A stretch of 64,000 nucleotides of DNA from Nilaparvata lugens (Eukaryota; Arthropoda; Insecta; Hemiptera; Delphacidae): positions 55,624,497 to 55,688,496 of the forward strand of contig NC_052508.1 of assembly GCF_014356525.2 (NCBI RefSeq). Direction: 5' to 3'. The notes beneath the pieces were generated by a model. The model ran no database searches, was not told where the DNA came from, and saw only the letters and a program-made list of their open reading frames with translations. Of the stretch, positions 22,915-33,670 are shown one piece after another; the first letter of the stretch is position 1; each line of letters opens with the position of its first letter. The translations under genes and the position numbers were made by a program.

Positions 22915-24030
22915 ATGAGCTCAAGTAAAACACCGAAGGTTAATAATAGAAATGTAAACATTGCGGGAGTACTTACGCGTTCCCAAAACCAAAATTCAAA
23001 AACGCCAAAACCAAAAACACCAGTTCTTCAAACTACTTTAGCCGAAAAAGTTGTTCAACTACAAAGTAGCCACACTAATTTAAAAAACCAATTAGAAGTA
23101 ACTTTAAAAACGTCTGAGGAAGAAAGGTTAGGGATGGTAGAAGAAATTAAATCTTTGGAACTGATTATAAAATTACAAGATGAAGACCATAAAAAAGAAA
23201 TACTAAATCTAAAAAATCAATGTAGTCTAATGTCGGAGGAAATAAAGAAACTAAAATCTAAATTTGATAATACTAAATGTATGATAGAACCTCCGTCCAA
23301 ATGCAAAAAAATAGAATCTAACCTAAATGATGGGAAATGCTCTGAAAATGGTCGAAATAAAACGTACAGTGAGGTTTTGAAGACAGCAACCAAAAATATA
23401 GCTGAGGGAAATAAAGATAGGAAAGGGAGAGTTCTGCTACTGACGTCCAGTCATGGACGTGATTGCAGTGATCTCCTTGATAAAAGATTAAAAAATAAAT
23501 TTGATGTCCAATGTTTTTTCAAGCCAAGTGCATCAATTAATGCAGTTTTAGAGTCAGCTAGGGAACAAACTAAAGACTTTGATGAAAATGACTATCTAAT
23601 TGTACTGGGTGGCTCAAATAATATAAATGAACCTAACTTGAATCATCTTCCTCAAGTAACAGAAAAAATCAAGGAAATTGTGCCACTCAGCAAAAAAACA
23701 AACTTAATAATAAGTACTATTCCTAATAGGTTTGATAGGCCAGAATTAAATGAAGCAATCAATTCGACAAACAAATCAATCCATAATACAATCAACAGCC
23801 TAAAAAATAAGAATTCTAAACAACTGGGGATTTGTTTTCTAAATGAAAGGCTGAAAAGACATAACTTCACTAATCATGGGTTGCATCTAAATCGATCTGG
23901 CAAAGTAATCTTTTGTAATAGATTGGCAGAGCTGATTGAAAGCCGTTTGCAATCCTCTGGTTTAAAAACAGTCAAAAAAACAAATAACGATTTTTTAGTA
24001 AATTGGCTCAAAACAGGGAAAGGGAAATAG
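22915..24030 (+). CDS. LINE ORF1 protein with coiled coil and SGNH-hydrolase-like domain
   Basis: 371 codons from an ATG. Residues 1-40 are basic and S/T/P-rich; about 40-125 are a charged heptad-like region (KVVQLQSSHTNLKNQLE and following), probably a coiled coil. From about residue 172 comes an SGNH-like fold: TSSHGRD (~176, nucleophile block), VLGGSNN (~228, Gly/Asn block) and NHGLHLNRSGK (~319, His block). ORF1 proteins of CR1-type LINEs carry such esterase domains and bind the element RNA. The reading frame is intact. Its end overlaps the open frame of ORF2, which starts one frame back at a slippery heptamer. Confidence 0.85.
   Translation: MSSSKTPKVNNRNVNIAGVLTRSQNQNSKTPKPKTPVLQTTLAEKVVQLQSSHTNLKNQLEVTLKTSEEERLGMVEEIKSLELIIKLQDEDHKKEILNLKNQCSLMSEEIKKLKSKFDNTKCMIEPPSKCKKIESNLNDGKCSENGRNKTYSEVLKTATKNIAEGNKDRKGRVLLLTSSHGRDCSDLLDKRLKNKFDVQCFFKPSASINAVLESAREQTKDFDENDYLIVLGGSNNINEPNLNHLPQVTEKIKEIVPLSKKTNLIISTIPNRFDRPELNEAINSTNKSIHNTINSLKNKNSKQLGICFLNERLKRHNFTNHGLHLNRSGKVIFCNRLAELIESRLQSSGLKTVKKTNNDFLVNWLKTGKGK
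23991..23997 (+). promoter_or_regulatory. Candidate -1 ribosomal frameshift site (first copy)
   Basis: T TTT TTA lies in the ORF1 frame exactly as X XXY YYZ, with TTT and TTA as consecutive zero-frame codons. Slipping back one base enters the ORF2 frame, which is open from 23988, and no ATG occurs in ORF2 before the endonuclease domain. No strong stem was seen 5-9 nt downstream; a weak GCTAC/GTAGC pairing begins 33 nt away. Confidence 0.6.
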
Positions 24031-24572
24031 CTACAAATGCTAGAGATAGAGTAGCACAAGATGGTAAGGTTTTTAGTATTTATCATCAAAATATTCAGTA
24101 TCTTCGCAACAAAATTGACAGATTAGAAGTTTTTCTTAAACAGGAGGATCCTGACATTGTTATTTTCACAGAGCATGGCTTAAAAATAAAGGAAATAAAT
24201 CAAGTTAGGATTCCAGGCTATTCACTGAGATCAGAATTTTGTAGAATAGCTCATAGAAGTGGTGGTGTATGTATATTCACTAGCAATGCTAAACATACCC
24301 AAACTTATGAACTGGATTTTGTTAAGAGATTTTCTGTTGAGATGGATTTAGAGGTGACGGGACTAAGGTTAAAAATTGATGATCGATTTGAGGTAGTAGT
24401 GTTAGGTATCTATAGGTCACCAAATGGAGACTGGCAAAAATTTTGTGAGCTGCTCCATACACTTTTGGAAATTACAACCGCTCGTTTCACAAATGTTATA
24501 GTAGTAGGAGATTTCAATACCGATTGTGCCACTCAGCAAAAAAACAAACTTAATAATAAGTACTATTCCTAA
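23997..24572 (+). pseudogene. Truncated first copy of LINE ORF2 endonuclease
   Basis: Encodes an apurinic-type endonuclease start: YHQNIQYLRNK (asparagine block), IFTEHGL (catalytic Glu), GIYRSPNGDW and VVGDFNTD. It is then cut by the duplication junction and continues briefly out of context (residues TQQKNKLNNKYYS). The SDH block and all of RT are missing from this copy. Apart from one substitution the frame equals the intact second copy. Confidence 0.9.
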
Positions 24573-24836
24573 TAGGTTTGATAGGCCAGAATTAAATGAA
24601 GCAATCAATTCGACAAACAAATCAATCCATAATACAATCAACAGCCTAAAAAATAAGAATTCTAAACAACTGGGGATTTGTTTTCTAAATGAAAGGCTGA
24701 AAAGACATAACTTCACTAATCATGGGTTGCATCTAAATCGATCTGGCAAAGTAATCTTTTGTAATAGATTGGCAGAGCTGATTGAAAGCCGTTTGCAATC
24801 CTCTGGTTTAAAAACAGTCAAAAAAACAAATAACGA

Positions 24837-24843
24837 TTTTTTA
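24837..24843 (+). promoter_or_regulatory. Candidate -1 frameshift site (second copy)
   Basis: Identical T TTT TTA heptamer, 846 bp downstream of the first. It precedes the copy of ORF2 that continues into reverse transcriptase. In this copy the upstream ORF1 segment is only the duplicated C-terminal third. Confidence 0.55.
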
Positions 24844-27402
24844 GTAAATTGGCTCAAAACAGGGAAAGGGAAATAGTTACAAATGCTAGAGATAGAGTAG
24901 CACAAGATGGTAAGGTTTTTAGTATTTATCATCAAAATATTCAGTATCTTCGCAACAAAATTGACAGATTAGAAGTTTTTCTTAAACAGGAGGATCCTGA
25001 CATTGTTATTTTCACAGAGCATGGCTTAAAAATAAAGGAAATAAATCAAGTTAGGATTCCAGGCTATTCACTGAGATCAGAATTTTGTAGAATAGCTCAT
25101 AGAAGTGGTGGTGTATGTATATTCACTAGCAATGCTAAACATACCCAAACTTATGAACTGGATTTTGTTAAGAGATTTTCTGTTGAGATGGATTTAGAGG
25201 TGACGGGACTAAGGTTAAAAATTGATGATCGATTTGAGGTAGTAGTGTTAGGTATCTATAGGTCACCAAATGGAGACTGGCAAAAATTTTGTGAGCTGCT
25301 CCATACACTTTTGGAAATTACAACCGCTCGTTTCACAAATGTTATAGTAGTAGGAGATTTCAATACCGATTTTGCCAGGCAGGATAAAATGACAGAGGAT
25401 ATTAGAGATATTATTAATATGAATAATTTAGAAATTAAGGTCCACGAATATACAAGAGTAACTCGAACTTCACAGACAATTATTGATAATATCCTCACAA
25501 ATATAGAAGGTTGTAATGTCAGGTTAGGTAGCTCAGATCTATCAGATCATAACTATCAAATTTTAGATGTTAAGTTGCAGGGCCAGAATCCAAGCAGAAA
25601 AAAAACTTTTGTGAAAGAAATTCAGCAATATGAGCTAGGAAATATAAATTGTTTGAAGCAGAAACTGCTTCAAGAAAATTGGAGTAGTGTTTATAACAGT
25701 TGTAACCTAAATTACAAATATAAGCAATTCATTGATACTCTAAGATTTCACATTAGTGTATGCTGTCCGATAAAAAAAGTCAAAGTAAAAAGTAAATTAA
25801 ACAAAGTAGATGAATGGATAACTGAAGATATCCTTACTCAAAGAAATATTGTTAGGGAAGCTTATGAGGAATTTAAATCAGTGAGGGATGTTCCGAGTGA
25901 GGTCAAATACAAATGTCTAAAGAAAAACTATGCAAAAGAAGTGAGGAAAGCTAAGTGTAAGAAAACAGCTGAAATATTAACAACTAGTACCAATTTTAAC
26001 TCTGCTGTTTGGGAGGTAATTAATAGAAATAGGAGAGCAGCTCAAAAGGATACAGTTACTAATGTCCCTAGGATAATCGATGAACATGGAAATTATATGG
26101 ATGATAGTATAGACATTTGTAACTTTTTCAATAAATATTATCAACAGGTTGCATATAATCTCCAAAAGTCACTGAACACTAATACTTATAATACAACTAC
26201 ATTAAATGCTGAGCCAATTGAAAAGGTATTTAAATTTCATCCATTATCAAGAGATGAGTTGTCAAGAATAATAAAAAATTTGAATAACAAAAAAACAGTA
26301 GGATTGGATGGGGTCTCAAGCAAAATTTTAAAAGAATGTGAAAATGAATTACTGGACCCTTTATTGCATCTCCTTAATACTTCACTAGAGCAGGGTATTT
26401 TCCCTGATGATCTGAAACAAGGAAAAATTTTGCCAATTTTCAAGAGCGGTGATTCTGAAAGAGTTGAAAATTATAGACCCATTAGTATTCTAAATGTAAT
26501 AAGTAAAATTTTTGAAAGAGTAGTTTTAAATAGGTTATTGATGCACCTGGAAGAAATTAATTTTATATGTGATGAACAGCATGGGTTCCCAGAAAGGGAA
26601 ATCTACTAAGACTGCAATAGTATCCCTTGTTGAAAGACTAATAGATATAATAGATTCAGGTGAGAAGGCAGCCGCAATTTTTCTTGATTTATCCAAAGCT
26701 TTTGATTGTGTGAACCATAGAATATTATTGGAAATACTAAAAACTGTAGGTGTGAATGGTATAGAACTAAAATGGTTTGAATCATATCTCATAGGTAGAA
26801 ACCAGTGTGTTGAGCTTACCAAGGTGGATGGGAATGAAATAGTAAAAATTAAATCTCAAAAACTGGAGGTCCAGGCTGGAGTACCTCAAGGCTCAATTCT
26901 GGGTCCCTTACTGTTTCTGTTGTATGTGAACCAATTACCAAAAGAGTTAAAAGATCACAGAGCTCTGTTGTTTGCTGATGACACATCGCTTATCTTTAAC
27001 AATTATTTATTAGATAGTCTAGAAATAAATGCTTTTACTGGAGTACAGTCAATTGTCCAATTCTTGAAGCAAAGGCAATTAACAATAAATAGTAAGAAAT
27101 GTCAATTCCTACAATTCAAAAGTAAATATAATTCAGTAGAGGATAGAGAAATAAATGTGTTTGTAGAGGAAAATGAATTAGACCAAGAAGAGAAAGTAGC
27201 ATTCTTGGGAATTTTATTGGACAGGAAATTAACATGGCATCCTTACATTGAGAGGATATGTAATAAGATATCATCTGGGGTATTTGTCCTGCGGCAGCTT
27301 GCTAGGCTGAATGATAAAAAACTACTGTTAACTGCTTACCATGGACTTATACTATCTCATATTAGGTATGCTATTTTAGTATGGGGTAATTCATCTCAAT
27401 AA
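24843..27402 (+). pseudogene. LINE ORF2: endonuclease and reverse transcriptase, frameshifted and 3'-short
   Basis: The endonuclease is complete here, adding ARTSQTIIDNIL and SSDLSDHNYQ (the SDH catalytic block). A linker follows, then RT from about 26250: NNKKTVGLDGVSSKILK, LPIFKSGDSERVENYRPISI. At about 26585 one extra base in a C run shifts the frame; RT continues at 26569-27402 with IFLDLSKAFDCVNH, AGVPQGSILGPLLF and LFADDTSLIF (catalytic Asp pair), then the thumb up to HIRYAILVWGNSS and a stop. LINE ORF2s normally run another 150-250 residues, so the end is lost or replaced. Confidence 0.9.
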
Positions 27403-27449
27403 AACATTTACATTACAATTCAATAATAAATATTTTCAGGAAATAAATA

Positions 27450-27486
27450 TTCCCCCACATAGACTATCGGTCCGTGTGTGGGGGAA
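27450..27486. repeat. Perfect 10-bp stem-loop downstream of the LINE
   Basis: TTCCCCCACA (27450-27459) pairs with TGTGGGGGAA (27477-27486) around a 17-nt loop containing AGACTATCGG. Related to 13361-13394. It could belong to a LINE 3' UTR. Confidence 0.65.
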
Positions 27487-27489
27487 GAA

Positions 27490-28410
27490 TTCCTATCACT
27501 ATAATAACTGTAAAATAAAAAATTCTGCAGAATTCTACCTTAATATTATTCTCACTTAACTATTACAATATTCAAAATATGTTATATAAAGAAGAATAAA
27601 TATAAATCATTAATAGTTTTTTTTTTAAACAGAGCATGATGTCGTGGGTTTCTTTTTTTAAAGACTACTATAGTATTATCTTGGAGTACCTATCTCCTAA
27701 AGTTTTTAAATTACTTATTATAATGTTCAGAGTGCTGCATCACAGTACCAGAGTTAATAGATTTTGAATCAGAATCTACATATAAGGCGAGTTTATGAGG
27801 GCTTCTGATGCCTCCCGACCAATACCAAGCAACCATGTGACTATCTTCTTTTTGTAGTTAGCAACACTGCATCCCTCAGCCTCTTATATTGTGATTGGAA
27901 GATTGCGATGAAGTAGGTGAGCAATACAAAATCCTGAACGTATATCAATTCGGTATATCAATAATTATTTCTTTATCGATCAACTGACAAGAGAGGAATC
28001 TACAGTAGTTGCTGACAACTTCCTTTCCCGAACGAGATGATGTGATGAAGACATGACGTAACCATAGCACTAGGTGGCACCGTGTAATTAGCATCTGCAC
28101 TAACCTGGCTGAGTGTTGGTTTACTCGACATGCTGGAACAGAGCAGAATGGGTTTGGAATGCCGCGAGACCTTGACTCTGACTCTGACTGCGGCCTGGAC
28201 TTGGGGCAACAGGTGCCTGCAGGGGTCACAACCTCTCACCGAGGAGGTCCAAGACACGGCTTTCGCCTTCTACAGACTGAAGTCCACCGACACATCATCA
28301 TTCACTACTAATAACTTTTCACTCGCACTTTTCGCTTAATGCAATTGGACATCAAGTCTACGATAATTATTTCTCAAATGAAGAAGACTTGTTTGCAAGT
28401 AGGCCTAATA
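27490..28410. other. No recognised gene
   Basis: The segment 27780-28340 is GC-richer, with overlapping ORFs on both strands up to 94 codons, none with recognised domains. Confidence 0.35.
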
Positions 28411-28412
28411 AA

Positions 28413-29035
28413 GCCATGGTTTTGGCTTGGTAGTATTAGACATTGATTTTATGACTTTTATAGATTGTTTGGTATTTTACTGTTAAGGCTTGAATTAGAA
28501 TACGATTTTTTAAGAATAACAAATTTTATTAGCCATTAAACATTATACAAACATGCAATAGGCTTCGTCAATATAAAAACAATACATTAATGTCCAAATT
28601 TCTTCAATAAATAATAAACCATTTAAACTTCAATAAATTTTCAACACAATCAGGTAAAAATAATAACATTACAATCAATGAGTTCTTTTTTAAATTGTAA
28701 AATGGGGTTTGTCTTTTTGATAGCATTAGACATTGATTTTAAGACTTTTATAGATTTTTTTGGTAGCTACTTTACTGTTAAGGGGAACTTTTATTAGCTT
28801 CACATACAATTAGCATGTAAAGCTCTTTCTTAGCTTCAGACATGCAATTAAACATCAAGTTTATAATAATGTTTAATTTATGTTTTAATATAAGTTTTTT
28901 TTTCAAATGCAGAAGGCTAGTTAGTGTGTAGTGAAGCTAAAGCTATGGTTTTGTCTTGAAGGCATTATACATTGATTCCATAGCTTTTATAGATTTTTTG
29001 GTACCTTACTCATTTTTGGTATTCTTCATGTTAAA
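28413..29035. repeat. Three diverged copies of a dispersed/tandem repeat
   Basis: GGCATTAGACATTGATTTTA-like segments followed by GACTTTTATAGATTTTTTGG and TACTTTACTGTTAAGG occur at about 28415, 28695 and 28945. TGCAATTGGACATCAAGT and TGCAATTAAACATCAAGT flank them. Between copies 1 and 2 lies ~200 bp of A-rich DNA. Confidence 0.65.
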
Positions 29036-29039
29036 GTTT

Positions 29040-29670
29040 TTGGAAACATTATTAATATCGACATTTTCTTGAATGTATAGATTTATTCCTTGATTCGATT
29101 TACTGTATCAGAGAAAATACAGCATAAACTGAATTCATACTTGTGACTATACATATACGTATCTTCAAGTACAATATAATGGGAAACAAGAAACAGACGA
29201 AGTCCAAAACTTCTTTTTCTCGTAATTTTGATGAAATGTCCAAATGAGGTAAAATGTCATTTACAGAAACTATATAGACTGTGAATTTAAGATTTTCAAG
29301 GCTATAAATGACTGAAAACACCAAGAATAAATGATGAAGGTTTATATCAGCTAAAAATATGATAAATAAATATTTTAGAGAATAAATATTCCAGTAGTCA
29401 CTTATCAAAATGGCTGCTTTTGTAAATGTGTACTATTTCGTTACCAAATTATCAATTTTACCAATTAACATAACAGCTTCGTTTCATATTCCACAAACCA
29501 AACTCTACCCCTTTCTTTCTTCAAGGATTTGATTGCTTCCCTATGTGTAATTAATCTGTTCACACATCCTTCGAGTATTCAAGTCATAATCTAACGTTTT
29601 TACTTCCATGTTGTAATTATTGTATGTTCTTCATAAGATATTTCTTATTAAAGCTAGACAAATACAATAT
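29040..29670. other. No recognised feature
   Basis: AT-rich; one 102-codon minus-strand ORF without a recognisable domain. Confidence 0.35.
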
Positions 29671-29671
29671 G

Positions 29672-29987
29672 CCAGGTGTTTCGAAAAGAATGAGTGTTTT
29701 TCAAAATCGTGTTTATGTTCCTCCCTTAGCACTTGATAGTGAGGAGCTAAAACCAGGATAACTGATGCAGTAGCTACAGTCTGAGAAGACATCTTGCAAA
29801 CAGTCTGGGATGAATTTGGCTTCCGTCTAGATGTCGTCCGAGCCTCAAAAGGAGGGGACATAGAACATCAATAACAAATCATCATAAACTCGATACTTCT
29901 GTGAGTAATTTGATGTAAAATTGGTTTGTGTGCACCATTTATTAAAATAAATATGATTTATCGGGTCATTCTTTTTGAAACACCCGG
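29672..29987 (+). mobile_element. Internally deleted DNA transposon with 22-bp TIRs
   Basis: Left end CCAGGTGTTTCGAAAAGAAT and right end (read inward) CCGGGTGTTTCAAAAAGAAT form imperfect inverted repeats 316 bp apart. The interior keeps the last residues of a transposase on the + strand. No target duplication could be set with confidence. Confidence 0.75.
29788..29874 (+). pseudogene. C-terminal remnant of an IS630/mariner-related transposase
   Basis: 28 codons plus stop: DILQTVWDEFGFRLDVVR, then ASKGGDIEHQ. From memory this corresponds to the VW-x2-x-YR-x2-CR-x-T-x-GAHIEHL ending common in insect IS630-type (DUF4817-associated) transposases. Only this tail is recognisable between the TIRs. 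Confidence 0.6.
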
Positions 29988-29989
29988 TA

Positions 29990-30540
29990 TAATGTGATTT
30001 ATTCAATGTTGGAGAATACAATACAAAACAGGTTGGATGCCTGTCACAAAATCCTGAAAAGTTGACAAGGGTGGCATAACAAGTCTCTACTTCAACGAGG
30101 AAGCAATCGCCAGCGATAAGTTTGAAGATCGTGTATGGTGGCCGTGGCCTTATATGCTGATGTTTGGCCGAATAGATTACCTCACAGTTATTCAGTCAGT
30201 ACGTCCTGTCCTGCCTTTCCGATGGGAAAATCATCATTCACTGTCTGTGAGCTTTTCCATAGGAAACCCACTAATGGCTTCGATCGTGGCTGAACCACCC
30301 CCCTCCCCACCACCTCGTACCATCTAATGGCGGCCCAAAATACTTTGAACTTTTGAATGATGCCACCACTCCTTTAAAACTAAAAGCGCTCTTCATCTTG
30401 GACATGCTTGAAACTCATTGGCGAGTTACCATTTAACTCAGTGCCCACCAAAACCTATCTACGATTAGAGAATAAATATCTACGATTATTATATTTTCCA
30501 CCAATCCATAGTAAACGATTATCATCAGCTGAAATAATGT
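29990..30540. other. No recognised feature
   Basis: Mixed-composition DNA; no convincing ORF or repeat. Confidence 0.35.
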
Positions 30541-30545
30541 TTATC

Positions 30546-30903
30546 GTGAGGTCCACGTTATAATGACAGTGGAGAAAGATAGGAGATCAACGTTGCCGAT
30601 TCTCTGTATTGTCAATGCCTTCTATAGACGGTAGCTGATACAGGTTTATTGATGTGATATCAACTGTTCATTCTCATTTAGAATAATCAATTATATTTTA
30701 TGAAGCAATAAATTATATTTTTCAATAATTTCATAATGAATTTTCATAATTTTGTTAATTAAATATCAATTCTACATTGTTGAAAGACGAGCTGGCAACA
30801 TAGCAAAGCGAGAAAGAGATAGCACTAACAGCTTTGTTGAATGATAGACAAGGATAGCAATACCATTGCCAATCAAACACTGCCATTATAACGTGGACCT
30901 CAC
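30546..30903. mobile_element. Foldback MITE, GTGAGGTCCACG family, copy 1 (358 bp)
   Basis: Termini GTGAGGTCCACGTTATAATG and its complement at the right end, then subterminal GGAGAAAGATAGGAG on the left and GAGAAAGAGATAGCAC, GATAGACAAGGATAGCAA on the right. Two further copies lie at 50578-51467 and 51581-52237. CTATAG occurs at the ends of the family. Confidence 0.85.
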
Positions 30904-30909
30904 TATAGT

Positions 30910-31980
30910 TGAAATGTTGCTACAAGAAATTGACAAAGCACAGGGATCAATAATATTCTTTAGAGTAACTGAAGGTGAACATTATCTCGAATGTATTCTG
31001 TAGATGAATAGTTAGTTTTTGTCTGAGAGTTTGAGATCTAAAAATCTTTTTGATTATTATAGCTGATAGTTAACGTCATTTTTGAGTTCATACTGTAGCT
31101 ATTTATATTTTAATCATTAGCTTTTCCCTGCTTTTCATCATTAACAGGATTAATTATCTATATTTTATATAATTGAAATTATGTGAGAATGTCAGTAATG
31201 CCAATTACATATTCTAAATATTATCTAGCATATTTTCTTCAAATGGAAAGCCAAACAATTAATGAAACGTCAGTATAAAACATTTGAATATTGACGTTCT
31301 TGAATATTGTTTTTCTTTTCAGGTACAGTAATATTGATTGCAGATTGAAGTCAAAAATTGACTACGGTACATATCAAGAAATAAGTAATTGATATAATAT
31401 TCTGTTACAATAACAATATTTTGATTCAATTAAGTTTTCTGATTTTTAATAGTGACTAATTTTCATGTTATTATTGTGAGAAAATAATAATGGCACTTAT
31501 AATGATAATTTCCCAAAAGTTATTTCAAGAAAGAAATTGTTTGAGGAATGGTTTCAATGGATGAGTGCACACCATTACATTGTTGGCAAGAATATTTTTG
31601 CTGTCAGATGAATTGATTGGTACATTGACCCGGATGAGAATACACTAAATATAGTCGATTGCGTTCCATTATTACACTGGATGATTCAATTAAACCAAAC
31701 GTTAGAGGGTTTTCACCGCCGAGAAATTTCCCCAGTGCTGTTCAATGCGCAACGCTTGCTAAGTTATTGGGGTGGAAATTGGGTGGATGAGAATTTTCCG
31801 GGGTTGTCGCGGAGTGAATCACCGTTTTCCAATTCGGGAAAACACACCTGTTGAACGTTTCACATTTCGGCACGTGTTACTTATCGTGAAACTATGTTAT
31901 GAAATCCTTGATAGAGTTACCTAAAATTACATTGAAAAAATATATTGAAATTTTAGTAATGAATCCAGGCAATGATAGAG
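30910..31980. other. No recognised gene; possible ratchet splice point
   Basis: AT-rich intronic DNA. TTTTCTTTTCAG directly followed by GTACAG at 31322/31323 joins a good acceptor to a donor-like sequence. Confidence 0.35.
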
Positions 31981-31984
31981 GGGA

Positions 31985-33115
31985 TAAAGATGTGAATTTT
32001 TGCTATGTCCACCTACTAACTAGTCCAAATCAAGCTGCAAAGTCAAAAATTGTGTCACAGACACCCCATTCAAATGTCATTGTGAAACGATTAATTGTTG
32101 CAGCAATGAAAATTTCACCCCCTACATTGAAGCTGCTATAACAATGAGAGGAAAACTTGGAATAGTGAAATAATACATCATTTCAAAGAAAATTTAATGC
32201 TCTACAAACCTACGATGAGTAATCATTTTTACGATGCATTGTTGGAGAGTTATAAGCCCTGAAAGAGCAACAAATTGCATGAAAACCTGTTATTTTAATA
32301 ATTACACACCTTCAAGAGCGAATATCTCGGGAACTGTTGACAATATCACGAAATTCCACTAAACAAAAAGTGTAGAGAATTTATCAAGCTTCATTTTTGA
32401 ACAGTTAGTTATGTCGGTTGAACGCCTTGTTCTCAAGATATGAGCGTGGAAGTAAAACGCTGATAAATGAAACTTTCAAACCACCCTCATTCCCTTAGCA
32501 CATGAGTTGGGAATGGGGACTTTTGATATGTTCTCCTCCTAACTAGTCTCAACAAAGCTGCAAAGTCAAAAATTTTGTTTAAAACATTCCCTCCAAGGTC
32601 CTTTGTCAATTGGTCTATTGTTGCAATAATGGAGATTTCACACTCAACACTAAAGCTGCTGCAAAAGGTGTAGGGAGATTCGTAAAAGTGTGAAATTATA
32701 CATCAAAATGAAGAGAATTCAATGCTCTAAAAGCTCATAGTCAATATGGATTTTTCCCATCGATTTTTAAAAAGTTATGAGAACAAAAATAGAAAAAAAT
32801 TGATGGCAAATGTGTTTTTTCAAAAATGTCACACCTTCAAGAGCAGATATTTCGAAAACTAGAGGAGATATAAAAAATGTTGTAGGATGAATATTGTAGG
32901 AAATTATGTAAGCTTTAATTTGTTATATGACAGTCAAGTCTTTAAGATACATAGTTTTTGAGTTTTATGCGAAAAACCAAAGAATGGTACCTTTAAACCA
33001 CCCCCACCCCCTTAGCACAATGGGTAGGGGTGGGGACTTTTGATATGTTTACCTCCTTACTACCCTAAACAGAACTGCTGGGTCAAAAATTGTCTTCTCA
33101 ACTTTTCCCTCTATA
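31985..33115. repeat. ~520-bp-period degenerate tandem repeat, about 2.2 copies
   Basis: GGACTTTTGATATGTT plus CTCCTAACTA-type motifs recur at about 31990 (eroded), 32517 and 33035. CAAAGTCAAAAATT, ATTTCACNCNCTACA-like and CACCTTCAAGAGC motifs occur in the same order within each unit. Divergence is high, so the duplication is old. Confidence 0.65.
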
Positions 33116-33119
33116 ACCT

Positions 33120-33668
33120 TTCCTTGACTGGACTAAATATCATTACATTTTTTCATTCTTAGACTTTATATATCACCCCTATCAATCAATCAAGTAAATT
33201 AATTTGAATGCTCGTTGTAGAATGATTAGGCCTTTTGTACAAGATGGCATAAAAATGTGTGTGTACATTGAGGATCATGACATTCAGGAATGTGTTTATT
33301 CAGGAAGATATTTCAAAATCTTCACATGTATCTGAATCATGTATCAGATCGTATAATCTTTTCCCATCCAATCTCTGGTTCACTAATTTCTATTAAAAGT
33401 CTTAATATTCTCATCCAGTTGAATTGGTTAGAATCACCCATGGGTTAATCACCCATTTGTGATAAATCAATTTATTGATATATTGATTTTTAAACTTCAA
33501 TTCTTGATTGTTCTGGAGTTGGGTTTCTCATTACTTTTTTTGTGTCTTTTAGAAGTGAAATGACAGCTTGCGAATTCATGTATTCAAAATCATCAATAAC
33601 CTTCCATATTACTATGGAAATTACTGAGATATTGCATTTATTCAAATAGTAATGAATTAATAATACTA
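33120..33668. other. No recognised feature
   Basis: AT-rich DNA up to the foldback element; no supported ORF. Confidence 0.35.
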
Positions 33669-33670
33669 TT

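Larger units (their letters stand above)
23680..25371 (+). repeat. 846-bp tandem duplication inside the LINE
   Basis: The block from the last third of ORF1 to the endonuclease GDFNTD motif occurs twice, offset exactly 846 bp (282 codons). One difference was noticed: C versus T in the codon after GAAATAG. The junction at about 24525/24526 shares only ATT between the two joined sites, pointing to microhomology-mediated duplication rather than recombination between long repeats, unless it is an assembly error. Confidence 0.93.
22915..27402 (+). mobile_element. Non-LTR retrotransposon with overlapping ORF1/ORF2 and an internal duplication
   Basis: ORF1 (coiled coil plus SGNH-like domain) is followed by an endonuclease/reverse transcriptase ORF2 in the -1 frame. 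Positions 23680-24525 are repeated almost perfectly at 24526-25371. An SGNH/esterase-type ORF1 is known in CR1-like LINEs, so a CR1/L2-like or related clade is the best guess, with low certainty. The copy lacks the part of ORF2 that normally follows the RT thumb, and neither a tail nor a target duplication was found. Confidence 0.9.

Noticed and set aside
28130..28339. 69-codon plus-strand ORF
   Set aside because: Contains a short GACTCT simple repeat and no recognisable family; overlapping minus-strand ORFs are equally long.
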